Positions 53,350 to 61,184 of a DNA stretch of 64,000 bases are shown here, piece after piece (position 1 is the first letter of the stretch; every line of letters starts with the position of its first letter). The notes beneath the pieces were generated by a model. That model was not told the origin of the DNA, did no database searches, and saw only the letters and a list, made by a program, of their open reading frames with translations. Made by a program: the position numbers and the translations under genes. Source of the DNA: JAJRRL01 sp047404195 (lineage in GTDB: Bacteria; Pseudomonadota; Gammaproteobacteria; JAJRRL01). Where the stretch lies: NCBI GenBank assembly GCA_047404195.1, contig JBDOIU010000002.1, positions 62,001-126,000 of the forward strand, read 5' to 3'.

Positions 53350-54660
53350 ATGCAACACTGTCGACATTTTCATGCGCGTCTTATGGCACTGCTATTATTA
53401 ATGGCATGCTTATCAGCCGTAATGTTGCGTCATCTGCTGGCGCTGCTGACCCAGTTTTCCCATCCACTGTTGTTGCCTATTTTGGTTTTGGTCTCTGTAT
53501 TGGCTTTATGTGGTTCTGCAGTTGCGGCACATTTTCTTGGGCGGCGTTATGTGATGATCTATGCCGTACTGTTGCAGTGTCTGGTGGTATTTGCGGCAGG
53601 GCCTGCTTTGCCATCATTCGCCACTTGGATGTTGTTGTGCTTGCTGCTCATGGCTTTGGCCTGTCAAATGGTGATGTGCCCAATTTGGTTGAGTGAAATG
53701 GTGGTTGCCAAGCAGCGCGGGCGTTGGATGGTCATATATCCACTGACCTTGGGCATGGTCAGTTCGGTATTGGCTATGAATCATTGGCATCTGCAGCAGG
53801 TAGGTAGCTGGTTCTATGTGGGCATGTGTTTATTGGCGCTGCTCTGTTTGATTTTATTGGCGTTCACTTGTCCGGAATCACCGCGCTGGTTGATGATGCG
53901 CGGGCGTAATGGTCAGGCAGTGCAGAGTTTACTGCTGACACGGGCTTTGCCCAGAGCACGGCGAGATTATCAACGTCTGCGTGAAGCTTATGAGCGTGAT
54001 CTTTGGCCACATTGCTGTGATGATAAAATATCTTGGTGGCGGTATACGCTATTGAGCGTTGATCGTTTTCGGCAGTCCATCCTGCTGGTTTGCTTACTGC
54101 TAGTGTTACAGGCTTTACTGAGTGTGAATAGCTTGGCTTTGCATGATTGGCAGCTAACGTTTGCTGTCACGACCTTACCCGTACAAACCCATTTTATTTG
54201 GCAACCTGTGGTTGGGTTCATCACCATTATATTGTGTTTGTTTTGCGATGTGTGGGGGCGTCGCCCCTTGTTACAACTGGGGATGCTGTTATTGATACTG
54301 GGAACAGCATGTCTGGCTATTGCATCCTATCTGTCCTTACCGGTATGGTTTTCGACACTGGCTGTCAGTGCTCAGTTAATGGGTGCCATGATTGCACCAA
54401 CGACCATGATGACGGTGATTTTACCGGAATGTCTACCCGACCGATTACGCGCTTGGGTATTACCGATTGGCCAGGCGGTGGTGTTGATGCTGATTGCTGT
54501 CGTGGTGTTATTGTGTCATGGCAGGCATTGGGTATGGAGTCAGCGGCAACTGCTCTGGTGCTTACTGCCAATACAAGCATTGTTGTGGTTTTTAATTTGG
54601 CGTTATGTGCCTGAGGGTCGTGGTCAACGACTAGAAGATGTGTGCGCTGAAGTGGATTAG
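53350..54660 (+). CDS. MFS transporter, sugar-porter-like
   Basis: 436 residues, about 12 membrane helices. Sugar-porter marks are CPESPRWLMMRGR after helix 6, CDVWGRRPLLQLG after helix 8, and a C-terminal VPEGRGQRLEDV that replaces PETKGRSLEE. The N-terminal half lacks the usual long first loop and the GRR motif between helices 2 and 3 is reduced to GRRYVMI, so the protein is a degenerate or distant member. Substrate could be a sugar or an organic acid or cation. ATG 53350 has only a weak TGAGTGG ribosome site; it lies 110 bases after the aromatic amino-acid transporter. Confidence 0.8.
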   Translation: MQHCRHFHARLMALLLLMACLSAVMLRHLLALLTQFSHPLLLPILVLVSVLALCGSAVAAHFLGRRYVMIYAVLLQCLVVFAAGPALPSFATWMLLCLLLMALACQMVMCPIWLSEMVVAKQRGRWMVIYPLTLGMVSSVLAMNHWHLQQVGSWFYVGMCLLALLCLILLAFTCPESPRWLMMRGRNGQAVQSLLLTRALPRARRDYQRLREAYERDLWPHCCDDKISWWRYTLLSVDRFRQSILLVCLLLVLQALLSVNSLALHDWQLTFAVTTLPVQTHFIWQPVVGFITIILCLFCDVWGRRPLLQLGMLLLILGTACLAIASYLSLPVWFSTLAVSAQLMGAMIAPTTMMTVILPECLPDRLRAWVLPIGQAVVLMLIAVVVLLCHGRHWVWSQRQLLWCLLPIQALLWFLIWRYVPEGRGQRLEDVCAEVD

Positions 54661-54780
54661 CGCTTGTTAGGCATTGCTTGTAGCCAACTTTTTCAGTATG
54701 CTGGAAAAGTATCACTCGCAAAAACCCACTTTCAGTGCTGATCTGAATCATGGTGGGTTGAGTACCAAGGAGGGAGAAAG

Positions 54781-54939
54781 ATGATGTTTGTTGGAATGCA
54801 TGCCATGGCATTGATGGTGACGGTGATGTTGTTGATTTTACTATTCGGTACGAAGCGCCTACGCGATTGGGGGCAGTCAGTACTGGCCTTATTTGCACAA
54901 ATACGTCGTGAGCAACCTGCTGATGCGGAAAGCACTTAG
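54781..54939 (+). CDS. TatA-like 52-residue membrane protein
   Basis: Found by direct reading; it is too short for ordinary ORF cut-offs. A textbook AAGGAGGG ribosome site (54767-54774) precedes ATG 54781. The 52 residues have the TatA/TatE layout: a short hydrophobic helix (about 8-22), the FG hinge in LLFGTKRLRDWGQS, an amphipathic helix (SVLALFAQIRRE) and a short acidic tail. TatA subunits form the pore for folded-protein export with TatC. No tatC or tatB lies nearby, so this could be a stand-alone TatA or a related small protein. The segment starts 120 bases after the MFS gene on the same strand. Confidence 0.75.
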   Translation: MMFVGMHAMALMVTVMLLILLFGTKRLRDWGQSVLALFAQIRREQPADAEST

Positions 54940-54969
54940 CGCCATCTACTGCCAAAAAACACAGAAATC

Positions 54970-54989
54970 ATGCCAGAATCCACTGGCAT
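54970..54989. repeat. Perfect 7-bp inverted repeat after the TatA-like gene
   Basis: ATGCCAG and CTGGCAT flank a six-base loop, 30 bases after the stop codon. There is no T-run, so termination is uncertain; an mRNA 3' hairpin is likely. Confidence 0.7.
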
Positions 54990-55040
54990 ACTGGCTGCTG
55001 CCACATTGTTTTGTTGGCTCAGCTGATCGTCTGCTAGCAC

Positions 55041-55068
55041 GACCAAAATGAGCGCTCAGTGACCAAAA
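55041..55068. promoter_or_regulatory. Palindrome flanked by direct repeats (possible operator)
   Basis: The 10-bp palindrome TGAGCGCTCA (55049-55058) lies between two copies of GACCAAAA (55041-55048 and 55061-55068). It is about 90 bases before the -10 of the next gene. The symmetry suggests a dimeric regulator site; the regulator is unknown. Confidence 0.45.
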
Positions 55069-55155
55069 CAATGACTTAGCGTCATTTCACGCTTTTTAAT
55101 CCTATAATTACACTATTTAGCACCATTTTTTAAGTATTCTTTAATACGTTTGCGC

Positions 55156-55161
55156 TATAAT
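55156..55161 (+). promoter_or_regulatory. -10 element of the paired-helix protein gene
   Basis: A perfect TATAAT lies 31 bases before the ATG at 55193. Because an in-frame ATG at 55160 falls inside this element, transcription must begin after it, which fixes the start at 55193. The -35 region is weak. Confidence 0.5.
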
Positions 55162-55192
55162 GAAATATGAATACAGTGATAAAGAGGTGGTT

Positions 55193-56707
55193 ATGCCAGA
55201 TTTTAGTAGCGTACAACAAGATTTCGATAGAGCGAAAAATTTCCCAAAGCAAGGGAACTTGTATGATGTAATGGCATGGTTGTATCAACATGACAAACCC
55301 AATGTCGAGAAATGGTTTAAACCAGCTGAAAAGGAGAAACCGGCAGAGCTTGTTCTAGATGAGCTCAAAAAAGACAAAAAATACAGTAGATTCTTCAAGC
55401 ATTATGTTCAGGGGCATTTTCGTTGTTTTGGGTTGCTGTGTTCGCACATTATAAAGATGTTACCCGATTGGGGAAAGAAGCACGCAAGCGGTGTTGATGA
55501 GAATAATTTTGCGGTTTCTGCTAATCCTAAACATTTAATACAAGGGTATGTGGATATTATCGAGCTTGTCGGCGATGATTGCCTGACAATAACATATGAT
55601 AACGGCTTAGTAATACAACATATTGCGACAGATGATGGTTTAAGGATGGTGTATCCACCATTCGATGAATTCTGTGATAAACTACTAGAGGCTCTTCCAG
55701 AAAGCATTCGTCATGTTGATGGAAAGCCTAAAGACCATATATCAGCTTTTTTAAACACGGACGGTGTCAAAGAAGAGCTCAAGTCGTCAGTGCTAAGCTT
55801 GATGGGTAAGAATGGCTTGGCGGCTGGCTTCCACATCGATGCGGGTGATGCTGCTGCTGCAACAATCAAAAAGAACTTATTGGTTGGGTTTTATCGTCCT
55901 CGTCTGGAAGCGGCTGCGATTGGAGCACTAGTATTAGGTTCTAAAGTTGTGCGAGTAGGGGGAACTCCCAGTGGGATTCCAAATGACTACTTTGATACGC
56001 AGCGGGATAAGCTTATTGAAGATTATGATGCTGTCAACCAGCATATAGAAAGACTTTTGCAAGGTAGTGATCCTGAAGAGGTTCACACATCATTACTCGA
56101 ACTTATCCGTCATCCTAGTAAGGAATTCAGTCCTGATCAAAAAGGATCGGTTACGAGATTGGAAGCATTCTCTGGTCTAAAAGATTACATACAGCGCTTT
56201 TCTAATCACCCTACATTAGCACTTGAGTTAGCTAACGCTAGGGGCGATGTGACAGCGGGTCGGCCATTACCCACATTTGAAAAAGTAGAAATTAATACAG
56301 AACAACAGCTGGTTTTAGAGCTTAAGAACAGCAAAGGTCAGCGTATCAAGGCTGTGCTGGATGCCAAAGAAAATACATATACCATCATTGCAAGACCTGA
56401 AATGCGTGGTTTACTCATCGCTGGCTTTGTGTTGCTGGCTTTGGCTGTGGTGGCGGCTGTCGTGGCGGCAGTGTTAATGCCTCCAGTTTTGGCAGCGATT
56501 GCACCCGCTGTGGGCATTGTGGCTGCCAGCCTCCCAGCAGCCGTCACCTCAGGCGTTGTCGCCGGAACTGTCGGTGCTGCCGCTATTGGTATAACAGGTA
56601 GCGGACTGGCTATTGCTGGATTATTCAGTGATAAACAAACTGGTTTGCTTAGTGCACCAAAGAATGTGAACGCAGAAACCATAGACCCAGAGGCACCCAC
56701 AAACTAA
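55193..56707 (+). CDS. Unknown protein with C-terminal paired membrane helices, putative effector
   Basis: 504 residues from ATG 55193, which has AGAGGTGG upstream; an in-frame ATG at 55160 overlaps the -10 and is rejected. Residues 1-400 are soluble, helical and charged, with no recognised domain. Residues about 408-430 and 435-475 form a long Ala/Val/Gly-rich hydrophobic block that reads as two or three membrane segments separated by proline turns (MPPVLAAIAP), followed by a short polar tail. Large cytosolic domain plus a membrane hairpin at the end resembles inclusion-membrane or vacuole-membrane proteins of intracellular bacteria. There is no signal peptide. Confidence in it as a gene is high; the effector role is inference. 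Confidence 0.7.
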   Translation: MPDFSSVQQDFDRAKNFPKQGNLYDVMAWLYQHDKPNVEKWFKPAEKEKPAELVLDELKKDKKYSRFFKHYVQGHFRCFGLLCSHIIKMLPDWGKKHASGVDENNFAVSANPKHLIQGYVDIIELVGDDCLTITYDNGLVIQHIATDDGLRMVYPPFDEFCDKLLEALPESIRHVDGKPKDHISAFLNTDGVKEELKSSVLSLMGKNGLAAGFHIDAGDAAAATIKKNLLVGFYRPRLEAAAIGALVLGSKVVRVGGTPSGIPNDYFDTQRDKLIEDYDAVNQHIERLLQGSDPEEVHTSLLELIRHPSKEFSPDQKGSVTRLEAFSGLKDYIQRFSNHPTLALELANARGDVTAGRPLPTFEKVEINTEQQLVLELKNSKGQRIKAVLDAKENTYTIIARPEMRGLLIAGFVLLALAVVAAVVAAVLMPPVLAAIAPAVGIVAASLPAAVTSGVVAGTVGAAAIGITGSGLAIAGLFSDKQTGLLSAPKNVNAETIDPEAPTN

Positions 56708-56760
56708 AATGGGTAAACAGACTAAGCATCAACCATCGAGCGTGCTGTCGTCATACTAAT

Positions 56761-56787
56761 AAAAAAATCGGCACCCTGAGGTGCCGA
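56761..56787 (-). terminator. Intrinsic terminator (minus strand)
   Basis: On the minus strand TCGGCACC, the loop TCAG and GGTGCCGA form a perfect 8-bp stem followed by seven Ts. It ends transcription coming from the right (the pit region), and no T-run lies on the plus-strand side. Its position just after the 110-codon frame supports that frame being transcribed. Confidence 0.9.
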
Positions 56788-56818
56788 CAATGAGGTAGTG
56801 CTTTACCGAGGGGAGTGG

Positions 56819-57151
56819 TCAAGGTATAACGCTGTTAACCTTGTTGGCGATCCTGCCATGAAATTCTGTCCCTAGAAATCTCAATCCTTTGAGTGCCTTC
56901 CCTAGATATGGTCCCTTATGTACCTCCGCCATATCTTCTTTTACTTTATCATGACACCGTATTCTGGCAAGTTTACGCTGAGGTAAAAAATGATATCCCA
57001 TGGTATAAAAAACAAATAAAACAATACAAAAACAATGAATTAGTCTGAATTTGGGGCTGAGGGGGTGGTACTGGCTTATAGTACGACGCTCACATGTCCT
57101 ACACCATTGTGAGAGATATCTCACAAAGTATCCTGGCTCATTTGCTGCCAC
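56819..57151 (-). CDS. Small hypothetical protein with one membrane helix (uncertain)
   Basis: 110 residues from GTG 57151; the ribosome site is poor, so the start may be internal (a later ATG in frame). A single hydrophobic segment (IHCFCIVLFVFYTMGY) lies near residues 38-53, with a basic, helical C-terminal half. It matches no family I know. It lies between pit and a strong terminator on the same strand, 32 bases before that hairpin, which makes real expression plausible. It could instead be an untranslated 3' region of the pit mRNA. Confidence 0.4.
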   Translation of the reverse strand: MAANEPGYFVRYLSQWCRTCERRTISQYHPLSPKFRLIHCFCIVLFVFYTMGYHFLPQRKLARIRCHDKVKEDMAEVHKGPYLGKALKGLRFLGTEFHGRIANKVNSVIP

Positions 57152-57224
57152 ACCTGATTATAGAAGATTTATTCATTGCCGGCAGTGCTATCAGCGATGT
57201 CGCACAGATGTTAACTGATTACCC

Positions 57225-58487
57225 TCAAAGCTGAAAACACCACTGCAGCAGATGGTAGTAAGCGATTGCGAAAATAGCACCAGCAGGCACGGTAATGACC
57301 CATGACACCACGATGTTTGCAATCACACCGAGGTTAAGAGCGCCCATACCCCGCGCCAAACCAACGCCTAGAATCGCGCCGACCAATGTTTGAGTGGTTG
57401 AGATGGGTAAGCCGATACCAGATGCCAGAACCACAGTGCCAGCCGTTGCCAGCTGTGCTGCGAATCCACGACTGGGCGTCAGTTGTGTAATGTTATCTCC
57501 GATGGTTGCGATAACGCGGTGCCCATAGCTGGCCAACCCAATGACGATACCAGCGGCGCCCAGTCCCATCACCCAGAGTGGGATTGGGGAGTGTGCTGTG
57601 AGTGAGGCACCTGATTGTACGATGGCGACGACCGCTGAGAGCGGCCCAATGGCATTTGCCACATCATTTGAGCCGTGTGCGAAAGCCATGGCACAGGCAG
57701 TGAAAATCATCAAGATTGAGAAGATCCGTTCCAGGCGTTGAAAATTAGGTTGTTCATCTTCATCGCCATTGGTATTGATATTCAGACGTCGCAGCGCGAT
57801 GTAGCCTATCAATGCTGCTAAGAGGCTAATAGCAATAGACAGCCCCACGTTTTCCAGCATAGTGAGCTGAATGTGTAAATGTTGCATGCCGTTGAGTAAT
57901 GTGACCAGAGACAAAACCAATGCAACAAGAAAAGTGTAGATAGGCACTGTACGCAAAGCACTTCGTGTTGGCTGTGCACTTTCAAAGATAAAGCGCTGCA
58001 CACTGCGAAACAGTGCGTATGCGATCACACCTGAAATAAGGGGTGTGACAAACCAGCTGAGCACGATATCAATGAGTTTTTCCCAGTGAATGGCTTGTGA
58101 TCCAGCAGAAACCCAGCCAAAACCCACAACAGCGCCCACAACCGTGTGTGTGGTCGATACAGGCCATGCAAAATAGGTCGCGATGATGAGCCAGGTGCCC
58201 GCCGCTAACAAGGCAGCCAGCATGCCGTAGACAAATAATTCCGGGTGGGCTGTGAAATGAGATACATCAATGATTTTTGAACGAATCGTATCGGTAACTT
58301 GTCCGCCAGCCAGCAGTGCGCCCAGCGCTTCAAACACCACAGCGATGATAATAGCTTGTTTGATGGTGATGGCTTTTGAGCCAACAGAGGTACCCATGGC
58401 ATTGGCGACGTCGTTCGCACCCACACCCCAGGCCATGATAAAGCCAAACAGCGATGCCAAAATAATATAAGTATCAGCAAAATGCAT
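57225..58487 (-). CDS. pitA: Low-affinity inorganic phosphate transporter, Pit family
   Basis: 420 residues from ATG 58487 behind AAGGA. About 10 membrane helices in two inverted halves, each with the PiT signature: GVGANDVANAMGTSVGSKAIT near residues 17-37 and AMAFAHGSNDVANAIGPLSAV near residue 265. The central soluble loop is short (NTNGDEDEQPNF). Symport of metal phosphate with protons or sodium is expected. It lies 94 bases after rnt on the same strand. The gene is a likely part of phosphate supply along with PhoBR, although nothing here shows PhoB control. The symbol is by family; other Pit names are possible. Confidence 0.93.
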   Translation of the reverse strand: MHFADTYIILASLFGFIMAWGVGANDVANAMGTSVGSKAITIKQAIIIAVVFEALGALLAGGQVTDTIRSKIIDVSHFTAHPELFVYGMLAALLAAGTWLIIATYFAWPVSTTHTVVGAVVGFGWVSAGSQAIHWEKLIDIVLSWFVTPLISGVIAYALFRSVQRFIFESAQPTRSALRTVPIYTFLVALVLSLVTLLNGMQHLHIQLTMLENVGLSIAISLLAALIGYIALRRLNINTNGDEDEQPNFQRLERIFSILMIFTACAMAFAHGSNDVANAIGPLSAVVAIVQSGASLTAHSPIPLWVMGLGAAGIVIGLASYGHRVIATIGDNITQLTPSRGFAAQLATAGTVVLASGIGLPISTTQTLVGAILGVGLARGMGALNLGVIANIVVSWVITVPAGAIFAIAYYHLLQWCFQL

Positions 58488-58581
58488 ACGGTGGTCCTTG
58501 AGGACAAGCAAAGACCTAAGATATCATGACTGGCAACACGCTCACAAGCATCAATTACATCATTTGAGTTAAAAGCGCGCT

Positions 58582-59238
58582 CTAGCTGTCCTTATTCTGA
58601 TCTAATTGTGGTATTCGTCGGCACAGCTCACAAAATAACGCCGCTGTTTGCTGCGTGTCATAGAGAGCAGAGTGTGCTTCATCCTTATCATGACTGAGGC
58701 CTGCAGCCAGTAATGCTTTGGCGAGCACTGTTTTGCCCAGCACAGCCCCTGACAATGTGGCAGTATCAAAGCAAGTAAAGGCATGAAAAGGATTATTTTT
58801 CAGTTGGCAGCGTTTGCGTGCGGCGTTTAAAAATGCCAAGTCAAAATGGGCATTGTGGCCAACCAGCAGTGCACGTCGACAGTGGTAGCGGGCGAGAGCT
58901 TGTCGTGCGAACAAGTCCAAACCTTTCAATGCTTCCTCTTCACTGATGGCGAAGCGAAATGGGTGGTCAACGTCTATGCCATTGATTTGCATGGCTTTTT
59001 CATGCATTTTGCCGCCCTCGAAGGGGGTAATGTGACAGCTATAATGCTCTGTCTCAGATGTGATGATATTATTTTCATCACAATAAACAACGATGGCAGC
59101 CACTTCCAGCAGGGCATCTGTTTCAGAATTCACGCCGCCTGTTTCCACATCAATGACGATGGGCAAATAACCATCAAAGCGAGCTTTGGTGAGCAGGGCG
59201 CGTTGTTTATCAGTGGGTGTGGTTTCAGGCGTACTCAT
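58582..59238 (-). CDS. rnt: Ribonuclease T
   Basis: 218 residues from ATG 59238. The DEDDh exonuclease residues are intact: IDVETGG (Asp, Glu), VGHNAHFDLAFL (Asp), and LSHDKDEAHSALYDTQQT (His and final Asp). EHYSCHITPFEGG and GIDVDHPFR give the RNase T-specific parts. It trims 3' ends of tRNA and 5S/23S rRNA as a dimer. An in-frame TTG at 59256 is a weaker start. It precedes pit on the same strand. Confidence 0.93.
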   Translation of the reverse strand: MSTPETTPTDKQRALLTKARFDGYLPIVIDVETGGVNSETDALLEVAAIVVYCDENNIITSETEHYSCHITPFEGGKMHEKAMQINGIDVDHPFRFAISEEEALKGLDLFARQALARYHCRRALLVGHNAHFDLAFLNAARKRCQLKNNPFHAFTCFDTATLSGAVLGKTVLAKALLAAGLSHDKDEAHSALYDTQQTAALFCELCRRIPQLDQNKDS

Positions 59239-59464
59239 GGGCTGATCATCTAGCAATGTTAATGAGACATTAGTGTGGCATTTTTTGCAGCGATTTGTAA
59301 AGGTTTCTCACGCACTGAATTGGCGATTGTGTTCCAGTCATAAAACATTGATGCCAGCAGATTGCGTGAGTCAAAGTGCATAGTTTGGTATCATTTTTGT
59401 ACAGAAAGGTTCTGGATTGCACCATGTCACTTGTCAATGCATTTTGGTTTGGCTGAAATAGCGT

Positions 59465-59470
59465 TATAAT
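59465..59470 (+). promoter_or_regulatory. Possible -10 element for rsmE
   Basis: A perfect TATAAT 59 bases before the rsmE ATG; the -35 region (TTTTGG at 59442-59447) is weak. Confidence 0.4.
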
Positions 59471-59528
59471 TTGTGCATCATCGCGCACCACGCCTTGAGT
59501 TTTGTCACCATAACAGTAGGAGATTTCG

Positions 59529-60272
59529 ATGTACCGCCATTATTTACCTGTGCCGCTGTTGTTGGGAGACACATTGTCGCTGGATGCGGCCGCACGGCAT
59601 CATTTCTGTCATGTATTGCGTTTGCGGATTGGTGAGGTCGTGGAGATCTTCAATGACCAGCAAGTGTGTGTGTTGGCTGAGGTTTTGCAGCTGAATCGCA
59701 AGCAAGGGCAATTAAAAATCATTGCGCAGGCTCCAACACTTGCACCATCGCCGTTGGCCATTGAGTTGGCAGTCGGTGTGTCGGCGAGCAAAGCCTTTTC
59801 ATGGGTGTTGCAAAAATCAGTTGAGTTGGGTGTGCAGACCATTTCACCCCTGGTGACGGATAAAAGTTTGGCGCAAAAGCAAATGGCTAAGCACGATCAT
59901 TGGATGAAAATCATCATCGCAGCATGTGAGCAATCTGGTCGATGTGACATTCCGTTATTGCAACCGAGCCGAAGTTTGGCTGAGTGGCTGCGGGACTGTC
60001 AAACTGAATGTCGTCTGGTGGGTAGTTTACAGCGAACTGCGCGTCCATTGTCTTCTTTACCAGCTGTCACAGCCTGCGCGGTCTTGATGGGCCCCGCAGG
60101 TGGGTTTTCTGCGGCTGAAGAACAGATGATTGCAGATGCAAACCTGACAGCGATGTGCTTGGGACCGCGTACATTGCGCAGTGAGACGGCGTGTGTGACT
60201 GCGATTACATTGTGTCAGGCGCAGTGGGGTGATCTGGTAGAGTCAGCTGCGTGCCCACCTGAAAGCGATTAG
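59529..60272 (+). CDS. rsmE: 16S rRNA (uracil-1498-N3)-methyltransferase
   Basis: 247 residues from ATG 59529 behind AGGAGA. A small N-terminal PUA-like domain (RHHFCHVLRLRIGEVVEIFN) is followed by the SPOUT knot: AVGVSASKAFSWVLQKSVELGVQTISPLVTDKS, then MGPAGGFSAAEEQMI and LGPRTLRSETACVTAI, the knot and SAM-binding loops. It methylates N3 of U1498 in 16S rRNA. Its last 68 bases overlap the 3' end of fmt on the opposite strand. Confidence 0.95.
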   Translation: MYRHYLPVPLLLGDTLSLDAAARHHFCHVLRLRIGEVVEIFNDQQVCVLAEVLQLNRKQGQLKIIAQAPTLAPSPLAIELAVGVSASKAFSWVLQKSVELGVQTISPLVTDKSLAQKQMAKHDHWMKIIIAACEQSGRCDIPLLQPSRSLAEWLRDCQTECRLVGSLQRTARPLSSLPAVTACAVLMGPAGGFSAAEEQMIADANLTAMCLGPRTLRSETACVTAITLCQAQWGDLVESAACPPESD

Positions 60273-61173
60273 CGGCAGACGGTGCAATGTCAGCGACACG
60301 TTGGCGACGCTTGCCCGGTGCTTGCATTTCAGTGATGCGCAGCGAACCGTCACCGCAAGCGATGTGTAAGCCATTTTTATCCCAAGCCAAAATAGTACCT
60401 GCAGCGGCATCGCAGGTTTGCGTACAAACGTCAGCTTTGAAAATACGATAACGTGTTTCTTGATAGTCGAGCGTGGCAACAGGCCATGGTTGAAAAGCCC
60501 TGATTTCCCGCTCTAGTTGAATTGCAGATTTTTGCCAGTCACAGATGGCATCGGCTTTTTTAATTTTATGTGCATATGTCACTTGTGACTCATCTTGTAC
60601 TTGGCCTGCCATGGGGAGTTGCTCGATGACATCGCATAAGGCTTTCGTGCCCAAGTGTGCAAGCCGATCATGTAGCGAGGCGCTGGTATCATCCTGATGA
60701 ATTGGACAACGTACTTGTTGATAGCCATCACCGGCATCGAGTGCCAATACCATTTGCATGATGGTAATGCCAGTTTCAATATCGCCGGCTAAAATAGCTT
60801 GTTGGATAGGTGATGCACCTCGCCAACGCGGCAGTAACGAGGCGTGTACATTGATGCAACCCAGCTTGGGAGCATCCAAAACAACTTGTGGGAGCAGTTG
60901 CCCGTAAGCAGCCACCACCATCACGTCAGCAGACAATGCGAAGAGGTCCTGTTGTGTATCGGTATCACGTAAACTATTGGGTTGCCTGACTAACAAACCA
61001 TGTTGTTCCGCCAACACTTTCACAGCTGGCGGCGTGAGTTGTCGTTGTCGGCCGGCCGGCCGGTCTGGTTGTGTGTAAACAGCCACAATATCGTAGTCAG
61101 CATCAATAAGGGCTTGCAAGCTTGGACAGGCAAACTCTGGTGTGCCCGCAAAAATAATGCGCTTACGGCTCAT
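60205..61173 (-). CDS. fmt: Methionyl-tRNA formyltransferase
   Basis: 322 residues from ATG 61173 with GAGGTG a little upstream. It has IIFAGTPEFACPSLQAL at the start, the catalytic Asn and His in CINVHASLLPRWRGASPIQQAI, the Asp in ALDAGDGY, and a C-terminal tRNA-binding domain with IRAFQPWPVATL. It formylates the initiator Met-tRNA with 10-formyl-tetrahydrofolate. def and rsmB, usual companions, are absent; instead it is 11 bases after the metallophosphoesterase gene, which probably shares its mRNA. The 3' end overlaps rsmE tail to tail. Confidence 0.95.
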   Translation of the reverse strand: MSRKRIIFAGTPEFACPSLQALIDADYDIVAVYTQPDRPAGRQRQLTPPAVKVLAEQHGLLVRQPNSLRDTDTQQDLFALSADVMVVAAYGQLLPQVVLDAPKLGCINVHASLLPRWRGASPIQQAILAGDIETGITIMQMVLALDAGDGYQQVRCPIHQDDTSASLHDRLAHLGTKALCDVIEQLPMAGQVQDESQVTYAHKIKKADAICDWQKSAIQLEREIRAFQPWPVATLDYQETRYRIFKADVCTQTCDAAAGTILAWDKNGLHIACGDGSLRITEMQAPGKRRQRVADIAPSAANRFQVGTQLTLPDHPTAPDTM

Positions 61174-61184
61174 AATCAATCACC

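Noticed and set aside
54365..54955. 196-codon frame on the minus strand opposite the MFS gene end and the TatA-like gene
   Set aside because: It overlaps clear genes on the plus strand, has low-complexity composition, and no ribosome site was seen.
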